Source of the DNA: Volvox africanus
Lineage: Eukaryota; Chlorophyta; Chlorophyceae; Chlamydomonadales; Volvocaceae
NCBI GenBank assembly: GCA_030268105.1
Contig: BSDZ01000003.1
Coordinates: forward strand, 744,001-808,000
DNA length: 64,000 bases
Reading direction: 5' to 3'
This document shows positions 20,975-34,196 of the stretch, one piece after another. Below the pieces are notes generated by a model. That model had not been told where the DNA came from. It saw only the letters and a list, made by a program, of their open reading frames with translations, and did no database searches. Each line of letters starts with the position of its first letter. Positions within the stretch are counted from its first letter, which is position 1. The position numbers were made by a program, and so were the translations under genes.

Positions 20975-22388
20975 TCATTAGGTTTTGGGCTGGCTGAGAG
21001 TCCCTGGTTAGTTTCCCACTGGCTGATGATCAGGGCAGGTTGTTGAGAGTGAGCCATGCACATATAAGAATAAATGATGCGATAAGGGCCAGGCAGGCCT
21101 GGGTGCATTGCAAATATTAACAGGTTTGGGCTGGCCGAGAGTCGCTGGTTAGATTCCCTCTGGCAGGTTGTTGAGACTGCACAATGCATATACACCAATT
21201 TATGATGCAATAAGGGCCAGGCAGGCCTGGGCGCATTGCAAATATTAAGAGGCTTAACAGGTTTGGGCTGGCCGAGATTTGCTGGTTAGATTCCCGCTGG
21301 ATGATGATGAGGGCAGGTTGTTGAGAGTGAGTCATGCACATATAAGAATAAATAATGCAATAAGGTCCAGGCAGGCCTGGGCGCATTGCAAATATAAACA
21401 GGTTTGGGCTGGCCAAGAGTCGCTGGTTAGATTCCTGCTGGCTGATGATCAGGGCAGGTTGTTGAGAGTGCGCAATGCACATATACCAATGAATGATGCA
21501 ATAAGGGCCAGGCAGGCCTGGGCGCATTGCAAATTTCATTAGGTTTTGGGCTGGCTGAGAGTCCCTGGTTAGTTTCCCACTGGCTGATGATCAGGGCAGT
21601 TTGTTGAGAGTGAGCCATGCACATATAAGAATAAATGATGCGATAAGGGCCAGGCAGGCCTGGGTGCATTGCAAATATTAACAGGTTTGGGCTGGCCGAG
21701 AGTCGCTGTTTAGATTCCTTCTGGCAGGTTGTTGAGACTGCGCAATGCACATATTTCAATGAATGATGCAATAAGGGCCAGGCAGGCCTGGGCGCATTGC
21801 AAAGATTAACAGGTTTTGGGTTGGCAGAGAGTCGCCGGTTAATTTCCCGCTGGCTGATGATCAGGGCAGGTTGTTGAGAGTGAGCCATGCACATATACCA
21901 ATGAATGATGCAATAAGGGCCAGGCAGGCCTGGGCGCATTGCAAATATAAACAGGTTTGGGCTAGCCGAGAGTTTCTGGTTAGATTCCCTCTGGCAGGTT
22001 GTTGAGACTGCGCAATGCACATATATCAATGAATGATGCAATAAGGGCCAGGCAGGCCTGGGCGCATTGCAAATTTCATTGAGATTTGGGCTGGCCTAGA
22101 GGTGCCGGTTAGATTCCCGCTGGCTGATGATCAGGGCAGGTTGTTGAGAGTGCGCAATGCACATATACCAATGAATGATGCAATAAGGGCCAGGCAGGCC
22201 TGGGCGCATTGCAAAGATTAACAGGTTTTGGGTTGGCAGAGAGTCGCCGGTTAGATTCCCGCTGGCTGATTATCAGGGCAGGTTGTTGAGAGTGAGCCAT
22301 GCACATATACCAATGAATGATGCAATAAGGGCCAGGCATGGCTGGGCGCATTGCAAATATAAACAAGTTTGGGCTGGCCGAGAGTCGC
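20975..22388 (+). repeat. 2,477-bp-spaced repeat, first copy (main part)
   Basis: About 20700-22214 matches 23177-24691 at offset 2,477, including the private GAGATTTGCTGG linker (near 21276 and 23753). The match starts inside the preceding 1,243-bp copy. Confidence 0.85.
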
Positions 22389-22928
22389 CGGTTAGATTCC
22401 CTCTGGCAGGTTGTTGAGACTGCGCAATGCACATATACCAATTAATGATGCAATAAGGGCCAGGCAGGCCTGAAAGCATTGCAAATTTCAAGAGGTTTTA
22501 GGCTGGCTGAGAGTGGCTGGTTAGATTCCCGCTAGCTAATGATCAGGGCAGGTTGTTGAGATTGCGCAATCCACATATAACAATGAATAATGCAATAATG
22601 GCCAGGCAGGCCTGGGTGCATTGCAAAGATTAACAGGTTTTGGGCGGCCGAGCGTCACCGGTTAGATTCCCTCTGGCAGGTTGTTGAGACTGCGCAATGC
22701 ACATATACCAATTAATGATGCAATAAGGGCCAGGCAGGCCTGAAAGCATTGCAAATTTCAAGAGGTTTTAGGCTGGCTGAGAGTGGCTGGTTAGATTCCC
22801 GCTAGCTAATGATCAGGGCAGGTTGTTGAGATTGCGCAATCCACATATAACAATGAATAATGCAATAATGGCCAGGCAGGCCTGGGTGCATTGCAAAGAT
22901 TAACAGGTTTTGGGCGGCCGAGCGTCAC
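22389..22928 (+). repeat. 270-bp dimer tandem duplication
   Basis: Copies at 22389-22658 and 22659-22928, each one long plus one short monomer. It includes the GATTGCGCAATC sites at 22560 and 22830. No difference was seen by eye, so this is among the youngest events in the window. Confidence 0.9.
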
Positions 22929-24585
22929 CGGTTAGATTCCCTCTGGCAGGTTGTTGAGACTGCGCAATGCACATAAACCAATGAATGATGCAATAAGGGC
23001 CAGGCAGGCATGGGCGCATTGCAAAAATTCACAGGTTTTGGGCTGGCCGAGAGTCGCTGGTGAGTTTCCCACTGGCTGATGATCAGGGCAGTTTGTTGAG
23101 AGTGAGCCATGCACATATAAGAATAAATGATGTGATAAGGGCCAGGCAGGCCTGGGTGCATTGCAAATATTAACAGGTTTGGGCTGGCCGAGAGTCGCTG
23201 GTTAGATTCCCGCTGGATGATGATGAGGGCAGGTTGTTGAGAGTGAGTCATGCACATATAAGAATAAATAATGCAATAAGGTCCAGGCAGGCCTGGGCGC
23301 ATTGCAAATATAAACAGGTTTGGGCTGGCCAAGAGTCGCTGGTTAGATTCCCGCTGGCTGATGATCAGGGCAGGTTGTTGAGAGTGCGCAATTCACATAT
23401 ACCAATGAATGATGCAATAAGGGCCAGGCAGGCCTGGGCGCATTGCAAATTTCATTAGGTTTTGGGCTGGCTGAGAGTCCCTGGTTAGTTTCCCACTGGC
23501 TGATGATCAGGGCAGGTTGTTGAGAGTGAGCCATGCACATATAAGAATAAATGATGCGATAAGGGCCAGGCAGGCCTGGGTGCATTGCAAATATTAACAG
23601 GTTTGGGCTGGCCGAGAGTCGCTGTTTAGATTCCCTCTGGCAGGTTGTTGAGACTGCACAATGCATATACACCAATTTATGATGCAATAAGGGCCAGGCA
23701 GGCCTGGGCGCATTGCAAATATTAAGAGGCTTAACAGGTTTGGGCTGGCCGAGATTTGCTGGTTAGATTCCCGCTGGATGATGATGAGGGCAGGTTGTTG
23801 AGAGTGAGTCATGCACATATAAGAATAAATAATGCAATAAGGTCCAGGCAGGCCTGGGCGCATTGCAAATATAAACAGGTTTGGGCTGGCCAAGAGTCGC
23901 TGGTTAGATTCCTGCTGGCTGATGATCAGGGCAGGTTGTTGAGAGTGCGCAATGCACATATACCAATGAATGATGCAATAAGGGCCAGGCAGGCCTGGGC
24001 GCATTGCAAATTTCATTAGGTTTTGGGCTGGCTGAGAGTCCCTGGTTAGTTTCCCACTGGCTGATGATCAGGGCAGTTTGTTGAGAGTGAGCCATGCACA
24101 TATAAGAATAAATGATGCGATAAGGGCCAGGCAGGCCTGGGTGCATTGCAAATATTAACAGGTTTGGGCTGGCCGAGAGTCGCTGTTTAGATTCCCTCTG
24201 GCAGGTTGTTGAGACTGCGCAATGCACATATTTCAATGAATGATGCAATAAGGGCCAGGCAGGCCTGGGCGCATTGCAAAGATTAACAGGTTTTGGGTTG
24301 GCAGAGAGTCGCCGGTTAATTTCCCGCTGGCTGATGATCAGGGCAGGTTGTTGAAAGTGAGCCATGCACATATACCAATGAATGATGCAATAAGGGCCAG
24401 GCAGGCCTGGGCGCATTGCAAATATAAACAGGTTTGGGCTAGCCGAGAGTTTCTGGTTAGATTCCCTCTGGCAGGTTGTTGAGACTGCGCAATGCACATA
24501 TATCAATGAATGATGCAATAAGGGCCAGGCAGGCCTGGGCGCATTGCAAATTTCATTGAGATTTGGGCTGGCCTAGAGGTGCCGG
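22929..24585 (+). repeat. 2,477-bp-spaced repeat, second copy (main part)
   Basis: Second copy of 20.7-22.2 kb. A private TGAAAGTGAGCC occurs near 24353, and GCGCAATTCACATA near 23385 replaces GCGCAATGCACATA. Confidence 0.83.
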
Positions 24586-25125
24586 TTAGATTCCCGCTGG
24601 CTGATGATCAGGGCAGGTTGTTGAGAGTGCGCAATGCACATATACCAATGAATGATGCAATAAGGGCCAGGCAGGCCTGGGCGCATTGCAAAAATTCACA
24701 GGTTTTGGGCTGGCCGAGAGTCGCTGGTGAGTTTCCCACTGGCTGATGATCAGGGCAGTTTGTTGAGAGTGAGCCATGTACATATAAGAATAAATGATGT
24801 GATAAGGGCCAGGCAGGCCTGGGTGCATTTCAAATATTAACAGGTTTGGGCTGGCCGAGAGTCTCTGTTTAGATTCCCTCTGGCAGGTTGTTGAGACTGC
24901 GCAATGCATATACACCAATTTATGATGCAATAAGGGCCAGGCAGGCCTGGGCGCATTGCAAATATAAACAGGTTTGGGCTAGCCGAGAGTTTCTGGTTAG
25001 ATTCCCTCTGGCAGGTTGTTGAGACTGCGCAATGCACATATATCAATGAATGATGCAATAAGGGCCAGGCAGGCCTGGGCGCATTGCAAATTTCATTGAG
25101 ATTTGGGCTGGCCTAGAGGTGCCGG
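24586..25125 (+). repeat. 540-bp unit
   Basis: The 540-bp unit (412 + 128 bp) is repeated at 25126-25665 and again from 26490. This first copy has ATGTACATATAAG near 24777 and GAGTCTCTG near 24860, which the next copy lacks. Confidence 0.88.
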
Positions 25126-26419
25126 TTAGATTCCCGCTGGCTGATGATCAGGGCAGGTTGTTGAGAGTGCGCAATGCACATATACCAATGAATGATGCAA
25201 TAAGGGCCAGGCAGGCCTGGGCGCATTGCAAAAATTCACAGGTTTTGGGCTGGCCGAGAGTCGCTGGTGAGTTTCCCACTGGCTGATGATCAGGGCAGTT
25301 TGTTGAGAGTGAGCCATGCACATATAAGAATAAATGATGTGATAAGGGCCAGGCAGGCCTGGGTGCATTTCAAATATTAACAGGTTTGGGCTGGCCGAGA
25401 GTCGCTGTTTAGATTCCCTCTGGCAGGTTGTTGAGACTGCGCAATGCATATACACCAATTTATGATGCAATAAGGGCCAGGCAGGCCTGGGCGCATTGCA
25501 AATATAAACAGGTTTGGGCTAGCCGAGAGTTTCTGGTTAGATTCCCTCTGGCAGGTTGTTGAGACTGCGCAATGCACATATATCAATGAATGATGCAATA
25601 AGGGCCAGGCAGGCCTGGGCGCATTGCAAATTTCATTGAGATTTGGGCTGGCCTAGAGGTGCCGGTTAGATTCCCGCTGGCTGATGATCAGGGCAGGTTG
25701 TTGAGAGTGCGCAATGCACATATTTCAATGAATGATGCAATAAGGGCCAGGCAGGCCTGGGCGCATTGCAAAGATTAACAGGTTTTGGGTTGGCAGAGAG
25801 TCGCCGGTTAATTTCCTGCTGGCTGATGATCAGGGCAGGTTGTTGAGAGTGAGCCATGCACATATACCAATGAATGATGCAATAAGGGCCAGGCAGGCCT
25901 GGGCGCATTGCAAATATAAACAGGTTTGGGCTAGCCGAGAGTTTCTGGTTAGATTCCCTCTGGCAGGTTGTTGAGACTGCGCAATGCACATATATCAATG
26001 AATGATGCAATAAGGGCCAGGCAGGCCTGGGCGCATTGCAAATTTCATTGAGATTTGGGCTGGCCTAGAGGTGCCGGTTAGATTCCCGCTGGCTGATGAT
26101 CAGGGCAGGTTGTTGAGAGTGCGCAATGCACATATACCAATGAATGATGCAATAAGGGCCAGGCAGGCCTGGGCGCATTGCAAAAATTCACAGGTTTTGG
26201 GCTGGCCGAGAGTCGCTGGTTAGTTTCCCACTGGCTGATGATCAGGGCAGTTTGTTGAGAGTGAGCCATGCATATATAAGAATAAATGATGTGATAAGGG
26301 CCAGGCAGGCCTGGGTGCATTTCAAATATTAACAGGTTTGGGCTGGCCGAGAGTCGCTGTTTAGATTCCCTCTGGCAGGTTGTTGAGACTGCGCAATGCA
26401 TATACACCAATTTATGATT
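25056..26419 (+). repeat. 1,364-bp tandem duplication, copy 1
   Basis: Composed of 540 + 412 + 412 bp units. It ends at TTTATGATTCAATAAGG, a variant shared with the end of copy 2. It overlaps the end of the first 540-bp unit by 70 bp. Confidence 0.9.
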
Positions 26420-27783
26420 CAATAAGGGCCAGGCAGGCCTGGGCGCATTGCAAATTTCATTGAGATTTGGGCTGGCCTAGAGGTGCCGGTTAGATTCCCG
26501 CTGGCTGATGATCAGGGCAGGTTGTTGAGAGTGCGCAATGCACATATACCAATGAATGATGCAATAAGGGCCAGGCAGGCCTGGGCGCATTGCAAAAATT
26601 CACAGGTTTTGGGCTGGCCGAGAGTCGCTGGTGAGTTTCCCACTGGCTGATGATCAGGGCAGTTTGTTGAGAGTGAGCCATGCACATATAAGAATAAATG
26701 ATGTGATAAGGGCCAGGCAGGCCTGGGTGCATTTCAAATATTAACAGGTTTGGGCTGGCCGAGAGTCGCTGTTTAGATTCCCTCTGGCAGGTTGTTGAGA
26801 CTGCGCAATGCATATACACCAATTTATGATGCAATAAGGGCCAGGCAGGCCTGGGCGCATTGCAAATATAAACAGGTTTGGGCTAGCCGAGAGTTTCTGG
26901 TTAGATTCCCTCTGGCAGGTTGTTGAGACTGCGCAATGCACATATATCAATGAATGATGCAATAAGGGCCAGGCAGGCCTGGGCGCATTGCAAATTTCAT
27001 TGAGATTTGGGCTGGCCTAGAGGTGCCGGTTAGATTCCCGCTGGCTGATGATCAGGGCAGGTTGTTGAGAGTGCGCAATGCACATATTTCAATGAATGAT
27101 GCAATAAGGGCCAGGCAGGCCTGGGCGCATTGCAAAGATTAACAGGTTTTGGGTTGGCAGAGAGTCGCCGGTTAATTTCCTGCTGGCTGATGATCAGGGC
27201 AGGTTGTTGAGAGTGAGCCATGCACATATACCAATGAATGATGCAATAAGGGCCAGGCAGGCCTGGGCGCATTGCAAATATAAACAGGTTTGGGCTAGCC
27301 GAGAGTTTCTGGTTAGATTCCCTCTGGCAGGTTGTTGAGACTGCGCAATGCACATATATCAATGAATGATGCAATAAGGGCCAGGCAGGCCTGGGCGCAT
27401 TGCAAATTTCATTGAGATTTGGGCTGGCCTAGAGGTGCCGGTTAGATTCCCGCTGGCTGATGATCAGGGCAGGTTGTTGAGAGTGCGCAATGCACATATA
27501 CCAATGAATGATGCAATAAGGGCCAGGCAGGCCTGGGCGCATTGCAAAAATTCACAGGTTTTGGGCTGGCCGAGAGTCGCTGGTTAGTTTCCCACTGGCT
27601 GATGATCAGGGCAGTTTGTTGAGAGTGAGCCATGCATATATAAGAATAAATGATGTGATAAGGGCCAGGCAGGCCTGGGTGCATTTCAAATATTAACAGG
27701 TTTGGGCTGGCCGAGAGTCGCTGTTTAGATTCCCTCTGGCAGGTTGTTGAGACTGCGCAATGCATATACACCAATTTATGATT
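26420..27783 (+). repeat. 1,364-bp tandem duplication, copy 2
   Basis: No differences from copy 1 were noticed. It carries the same internal 540/412/412 order and the private ATGCATATATAAG (near 26270 and 27634). Confidence 0.9.
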
Positions 27784-28018
27784 CAATAAGGGCCAGGCAG
27801 GCCTGGGCGCATTGCAAATATTAAGAGGCTTAACAGGTTTGGGCTGGCCGAGAGTCGCTGGTTAGATTCCCGCTGGATGATGATGAGGGCAGGTTGTTGA
27901 GGGTGAGTCATGCACATATAAGAATAAATAATGCAATAAGGTCCAGGCAGGCCTGGGTGCATTGCAAATATAAACAGGTTTGGGCTGGCCAAGAGTCGCT
28001 GGTTAGATTCCCGCTGGC

Positions 28019-29951
28019 TGATGATCAGGGCAGGTTGTTGAGAGTTCGCAATGCACATATACCAATGAATGATGCAATAAGGGCCAGGCAGGCCTGGGCG
28101 CATTGCAAATTTCATTGAGATTTAGGCTGGCCTAGAGGTGCCGGTTAGATTCCCGCTGGCTGATGATCAGGGCAGGTTGTTGAGAGTGCGCAATGCACAT
28201 ATATTAATGAATGATGCAATAAGGGCCAGGCAGGCCTGGGCGCATTGCAAAGATTAACAGGTTTTGGGTTGGCAGAGAGTCGCCGGTTAATTTCCCGCTG
28301 GCTGATGATCAGGGCAGGTTGTTGAGAGTGAGCCATGCACATATACCAATGAATGATGCAATAAGGGCCAGGCAGGCCTGGGCGCATTGCAAATATAAAC
28401 AGGTTTGGGCTAGCCTAGAGTTTCTGGTTAGATTCCCTCTGGCAGGTTGTTGAGACTGCGCAATGCACATATATCAATGAATGATGCAATAAGGGCCAGG
28501 CAGGCCTGGGCGCATTGCAAATTTCATTGAGATTTGGGCTGGCCTAGAGGTGCCGGTTAGATTCCCGCTGGCTGATGATCAGGGCAGGTTGTTGAGAGTG
28601 CGCAATGCACATATACCAATGAATGATGCAATAAGGGCCAGGCAGGCCTGGGCGCATTGCAAAGATTAACAGGTTTTGGGTTGGCAGAGAGTCGCCGGTT
28701 AGATTCCCGCTGGCTGATGATCAGGGCAGGTTGTTGAGAGTGAGCCATGCACATATACCAATGAATGATGCAATAAGGGCCAGGCATGGCTGGGCGCATT
28801 GCAAATATAAACAAGTTTGGGCTGGCCGAGAGTCGCCGGTTAGATTCCCTCTGGCAGGTTGTTGAGACTGCGCAATGCACATATACCAATTAATGATGCA
28901 ATAAGGGCCAGGCAGGCCTGAAAGCATTGCAAATTTCAAGAGGTTTTAGGCTGGCCGAGAGTGGCTGGTTAGATTCCCGCTAGCTGATGATTAGGGCAGG
29001 TTGTTGAGAGTGCGCAATGCACATATAAGAATAAATTTTGGAAGAAGGGCCAGGCAGGCCTGAAAGCATTGCAAATATTAACAGGTTTGGGCTGGCCGAG
29101 AGACGCCGGTTTGATTCCCTCTGGCAGGTTGTTGAGACTGCGCAATGCACATAAACCAATGAATGATTCAATAAGGGCCAGGCAGGCATGGGCGCATTGC
29201 AAAAATTCACAGGTTTTGGGCTGGCCGAGAGTCGCTGGTTAGTTTCCCACTGGCTGATGATCAGGGCAGTTTGTTGAGAGTGAGCCATGCACATATAAGA
29301 ATAAATGATGTGATAAGGGCCAGGCAGGCCTGGGTGCATTTCAAATATTAACAGGTTTGGGCTGGCCGAGAGTCGCTGTTTAGATTCTCTATGGCAGGTT
29401 GTTGAGACTGCACAATGCATATACACCAATTTATGATGCAATAAGGGCCAGGCAGGCCTGGGCGCATTGCAAATATTAAGAGGCTTAACAGGTTTGGGCT
29501 GGCCGAGAGTCGCTGGTTAGATTCCCGCTGGATGATGATGAGGGCAGGTTGTTGAGAGTGAGTCATGCACATATAAGAATAAATAATGCAATAAGGTCCA
29601 GGCAGGCCTGGGCGCATTGCAAATATAAACAGGTTTGGGCTGGCCAAGAGTCGCTGGTTAGATTCCCGCTGGCTGATGATCAGGGCAGGTTGTTGAGAGT
29701 GAGCCATGCACATATAAGAATAAATGATGCGATAAGGGCCAGGCATGCCTGGGTGCATTTCAAATATTAACAGGTTTGGGCTGGCCGAGAGTCGCTGTTT
29801 AGATTCCCTCTGGCAGGTTGTTGAGACTGCACAATGCATATACACCAATTTATGATGCAATAAGGGCCAGGCAGGCCTGGGCGCATTGCAAATATTAAGA
29901 GGCTTAACAGGTTTGGGCTGGCCAAGAGTCGCTGGTTAGATTCCCGCTGGA
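28019..29951 (+). repeat. 1,933-bp tandem duplication, copy 1
   Basis: Repeats from 29952 with shared private variants: TTCGCAATG near 28046, CATATATTAATG near 28200, GAATGATTCAATAAG near 29161, and a perfect core palindrome at 29739. Confidence 0.9.
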
Positions 29952-31884
29952 TGATGATCAGGGCAGGTTGTTGAGAGTTCGCAATGCACATATACCAATG
30001 AATGATGCAATAAGGGCCAGGCAGGCCTGGGCGCATTGCAAATTTCATTGAGATTTAGGCTGGCCTAGAGGTGCCGGTTAGATTCCCGCTGGCTGATGAT
30101 CAGGGCAGGTTGTTGAGAGTGCGCAATGCACATATATTAATGAATGATGCAATAAGGGCCAGGCAGGCCTGGGCGCATTGCAAAGATTAACAGGTTTTGG
30201 GTTGGCAGAGAGTCGCCGGTTAATTTCCCGCTGGCTGATGATCAGGGCAGGTTGTTGAGAGTGAGCCATGCACATATACCAATGAATGATGCAATAAGGG
30301 CCAGGCAGGCCTGGGCGCATTGCAAATATAAACAGGTTTGGGCTAGCCTAGAGTTTCTGGTTAGATTCCCTCTGGCAGGTTGTTGAGACTGCGCAATGCA
30401 CATATATCAATGAATGATGCAATAAGGGCCAGGCAGGCCTGGGCGCATTGCAAATTTCATTGAGATTTGGGCTGGCCTAGAGGTGCCGGTTAGATTCCCG
30501 CTGGCTGATGATCAGGGCAGGTTGTTGAGAGTGCGCAATGCACATATACCAATGAATGATGCAATAAGGGCCAGGCAGGCCTGGGCGCATTGCAAAGATT
30601 AACAGGTTTTGGGTTGGCAGAGAGTCGCCGGTTAGATTCCCGCTGGCTGATGATCAGGGCAGGTTGTTGAGAGTGAGCCATGCACATATACCAATGAATG
30701 ATGCAATAAGGGCCAGGCATGGCTGGGCGCATTGCAAATATAAACAAGTTTGGGCTGGCCGAGAGTCGCCGGTTAGATTCCCTCTGGCAGGTTGTTGAGA
30801 CTGCGCAATGCACATATACCAATTAATGATGCAATAAGGGCCAGGCAGGCCTGAAAGCATTGCAAATTTCAAGAGGTTTTAGGCTGGCCGAGAGTGGCTG
30901 GTTAGATTCCCGCTAGCTGATGATTAGGGCAGGTTGTTGAGAGTGCGCAATGCACATATAAGAATAAATTTTGGAAGAAGGGCCAGGCAGGCCTGAAAGC
31001 ATTGCAAATATTAACAGGTTTGGGCTGGCCGAGAGACGCCGGTTTGATTCCCTCTGGCAGGTTGTTGAGACTGCGCAATGCACATAAACCAATGAATGAT
31101 TCAATAAGGGCCAGGCAGGCATGGGCGCATTGCAAAAATTCACAGGTTTTGGGCTGGCCGAGAGTCGCTGGTTAGTTTCCCACTGGCTGATGATCAGGGC
31201 AGTTTGTTGAGAGTGAGCCATGCACATATAAGAATAAATGATGTGATAAGGGCCAGGCAGGCCTGGGTGCATTTCAAATATTAACAGGTTTGGGCTGGCC
31301 GAGAGTCGCTGTTTAGATTCTCTATGGCAGGTTGTTGAGACTGCACAATGCATATACACCAATTTATGATGCAATAAGGGCCAGGCAGGCCTGGGCGCAT
31401 TGCAAATATTAAGAGGCTTAACAGGTTTGGGCTGGCCGAGAGTCGCTGGTTAGATTCCCGCTGGATGATGATGAGGGCAGGTTGTTGAGAGTGAGTCATG
31501 CACATATAAGAATAAATAATGCAATAAGGTCCAGGCAGGCCTGGGCGCATTGCAAATATAAACAGGTTTGGGCTGGCCAAGAGTCGCTGGTTAGATTCCC
31601 GCTGGCTGATGATCAGGGCAGGTTGTTGAGAGTGAGCCATGCACATATAAGAATAAATGATGCGATAAGGGCCAGGCATGCCTGGGTGCATTTCAAATAT
31701 TAACAGGTTTGGGCTGGCCGAGAGTCGCTGTTTAGATTCCCTCTGGCAGGTTGTTGAGACTGCACAATGCATATACACCAATTTATGATGCAATAAGGGC
31801 CAGGCAGGCCTGGGCGCATTGCAAATATTAAGAGGCTTAACAGGTTTGGGCTGGCCAAGAGTCGCTGGTTAGATTCCCGCTGGA
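29952..31884 (+). repeat. 1,933-bp tandem duplication, copy 2
   Basis: Same landmarks 1,933 bp downstream, including the perfect palindrome at 31672. It ends where GATGATGAGG replaces GATGATCAGG near 31892. Confidence 0.9.
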
Positions 31885-32691
31885 TGATGATGAGGGCAGG
31901 TTGTTGAGAGTGAGTCATGCACATATAAGAATAAATAATGCAATAAGGTCCAGGCAGGCCTGGGCGCATTGCAAATATAAACAGGTTTGGGCTGGCCAAG
32001 AGTCGCTGGTTAGATTCCTGCTGGCTGATGATCAGGGCAGGTTGTTGAGAGTGCGCAATGCACATATACCAATGAATGATGCAATAAGGGCCAGGCAGGC
32101 CTGGGCGCATTGCAAATTTCATTAGGTTTTGGGCTGGCTGAGAGTCCCTGGTAAGATTCCCGCTGGCTGATGATCAGGGCAGTTTGTTGAGAGTGAGCCA
32201 TGCACATATAAGAATAAATCATGCGATAAGGGCCAGGCAGGCCTGGGAGCATTGCAAATATTAACAGGTTTGGGCTGGCCGAGAGTCGCTGTTTAGATTC
32301 CCTCTGGCAGGTTGTTGAGACTGCGCAATGCACATATTTCAATGAATGATGCAATAAGGGCCAGGCAGGCCTGGGCGCATTGCAAAGATTAACAGGTTTT
32401 GGGTTGGCAGAGAGTCGCCGGTTAATTTCCCGCTGGCTGATGATCAGGGCAGGTTGTTGAGAGTGAGCCATGCACATATACCAATGAATGATGCAATAAG
32501 GGCCAGGCAGGCCTGGGCGCATTGCAAATATAAACAGGTTTGGGCTAGCCGAGAGTTTCTGGTTAGATTCCCTCTGGCAGGTTGTTGAGACTGCGCAATG
32601 CACATATATCAATGAATGATGCAATAAGGGCCAGGCAGGCCTGGGCGCATTGCAAATTTCATTGAGATTTGGGCTGGCCTAGAGGTGCCGG
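31885..32691 (+). repeat. Monomers shared with 34.9-35.7 kb (offset 3,025)
   Basis: Ordinary long and short monomers matching the region 3,025 bp downstream, including the GGTAAGATTCC variant near 32151 (35176 in the copy). Confidence 0.8.
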
Positions 32692-34196
32692 TTAGATTCC
32701 CGCTGGCTGATGATCAGGGCAGGTTGTTGAGAGTGCGCAATGCACATATACCAATGAATGATGCAATAAGGGCCAGGCAGGCCTGGGCGCATTGCAAAGA
32801 TTAACAGGTTTTGGGTTGGCAGAGAGTCGCCGGTTAGATTCCCGCTGGCTGATGATCAGGGCAGGTTGTTGAGAGTGAGCCATGCACATATACCAATGAA
32901 TGATGCAATAAGGGCCAGGCATGGCTGGGCGCATTGCAAATATAAACAAGTTTGGGCTGGCCGAGAGTCGCCGGTTAGATTCCCTCTGGCAGGTTGTTGA
33001 GACTGCGCAATGCACATATACCAATTAATGATGCAATAAGGGCCAGGCAGGCCTGAAAGCATTGCAAATTTCAAGAGGTTTTAGGCTGGCCGAGAATGGC
33101 TGGTTAGATTCCCGCTAGCTAATGATCAGGGCAGGTTGTTGAGATTGCGCAATCCACATATAACAATGAATAATGCAATAATGGCCAGGCAGGCCTGGGT
33201 GCATTGCAAAGATTAACAGGTTTAAGCTGGCCGAGAGACGCCGGTTTGATTCCCTCTGGCTGGTTGTTGAGACTGCGCAATGCACATAAACCAATGAATG
33301 ATGCAATAAGGGCCAGGCAGGCATGGGCGCATTGCAAAAATTCACAGGTTTTGGGCTGGCCGAGAGTCGCTGGTTAGTTTCCCACTGGCTGATGATGAGG
33401 GCAGGTTGTTGAGGGTGAGTAATGCACATATAAGAATAAATAATGCAATAAGGTCCAGGCAGGCCTGGGCGCATTGCAAATATAAACAGGTTTGGGCTGG
33501 CCAAGAGTCGCTGGTTAGATTCCCGCTGGCTGATGATCAGGGCAGGTTGTTGAGAGTGCGCAATGCACATATACCAATGAATGATGCAATAAGGGCCAGG
33601 CAGGCCTGGGCGCATTGCAAATTTCATTAGGTTTTGGGCTGGCTGAGAGTCCCTGGTTAGTTTCCCACTGGCTGATGATCAGGGCAGGTTGTTGAGAGTG
33701 AGCCATGCACATATAAGAATAAATGATGCGATAAGGGCCAGGCAGGCCTGGGTGCATTGCAAATATTAACAGGTTTGGGCTGGCCGAGAGTCGCTGTTTA
33801 GATTCCCTCTGGCAGGTTGTTGAGACTGCGCAATGCACATATTTCAATGAATGATGCAATAAGGGCCAGGCAGGCCTGGGCGCATTGCAAAGATTAAAAG
33901 GTTTTGGGTTGGCAGAGAGTCGCCGGTTAGATTCCCGCTGGCTGATGATCAGGGCAGGTTGTTGAGAGTGAGCCATGCACATATACCAATGAATGATGCG
34001 ATAAGGGCCAGGCAGGCCTGGGCGCATTGCAAATATAAACAGGTTTGGGCTAGCCGAGAGTTTCTGGTTAGATTCCCTCTGGCAGGTTGTTGAGACTGCG
34101 CAATGCACATATATCAATAAATAATGCAATAAGGGCCAGGCAGGCCTGGGCGCATTGCAAATTTCATTGAGATTTGGGCTGGCCTAGAGGTGCCGG
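32692..34196 (+). repeat. 1,505-bp higher-order repeat, copy A1
   Basis: Runs between two CTAGAGGTGCCGG linkers. It contains GATTGCGCAATC at 33143 and the AGGTTTAAGCTGGCC linker near 33219 that marks this repeat. Confidence 0.88.
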
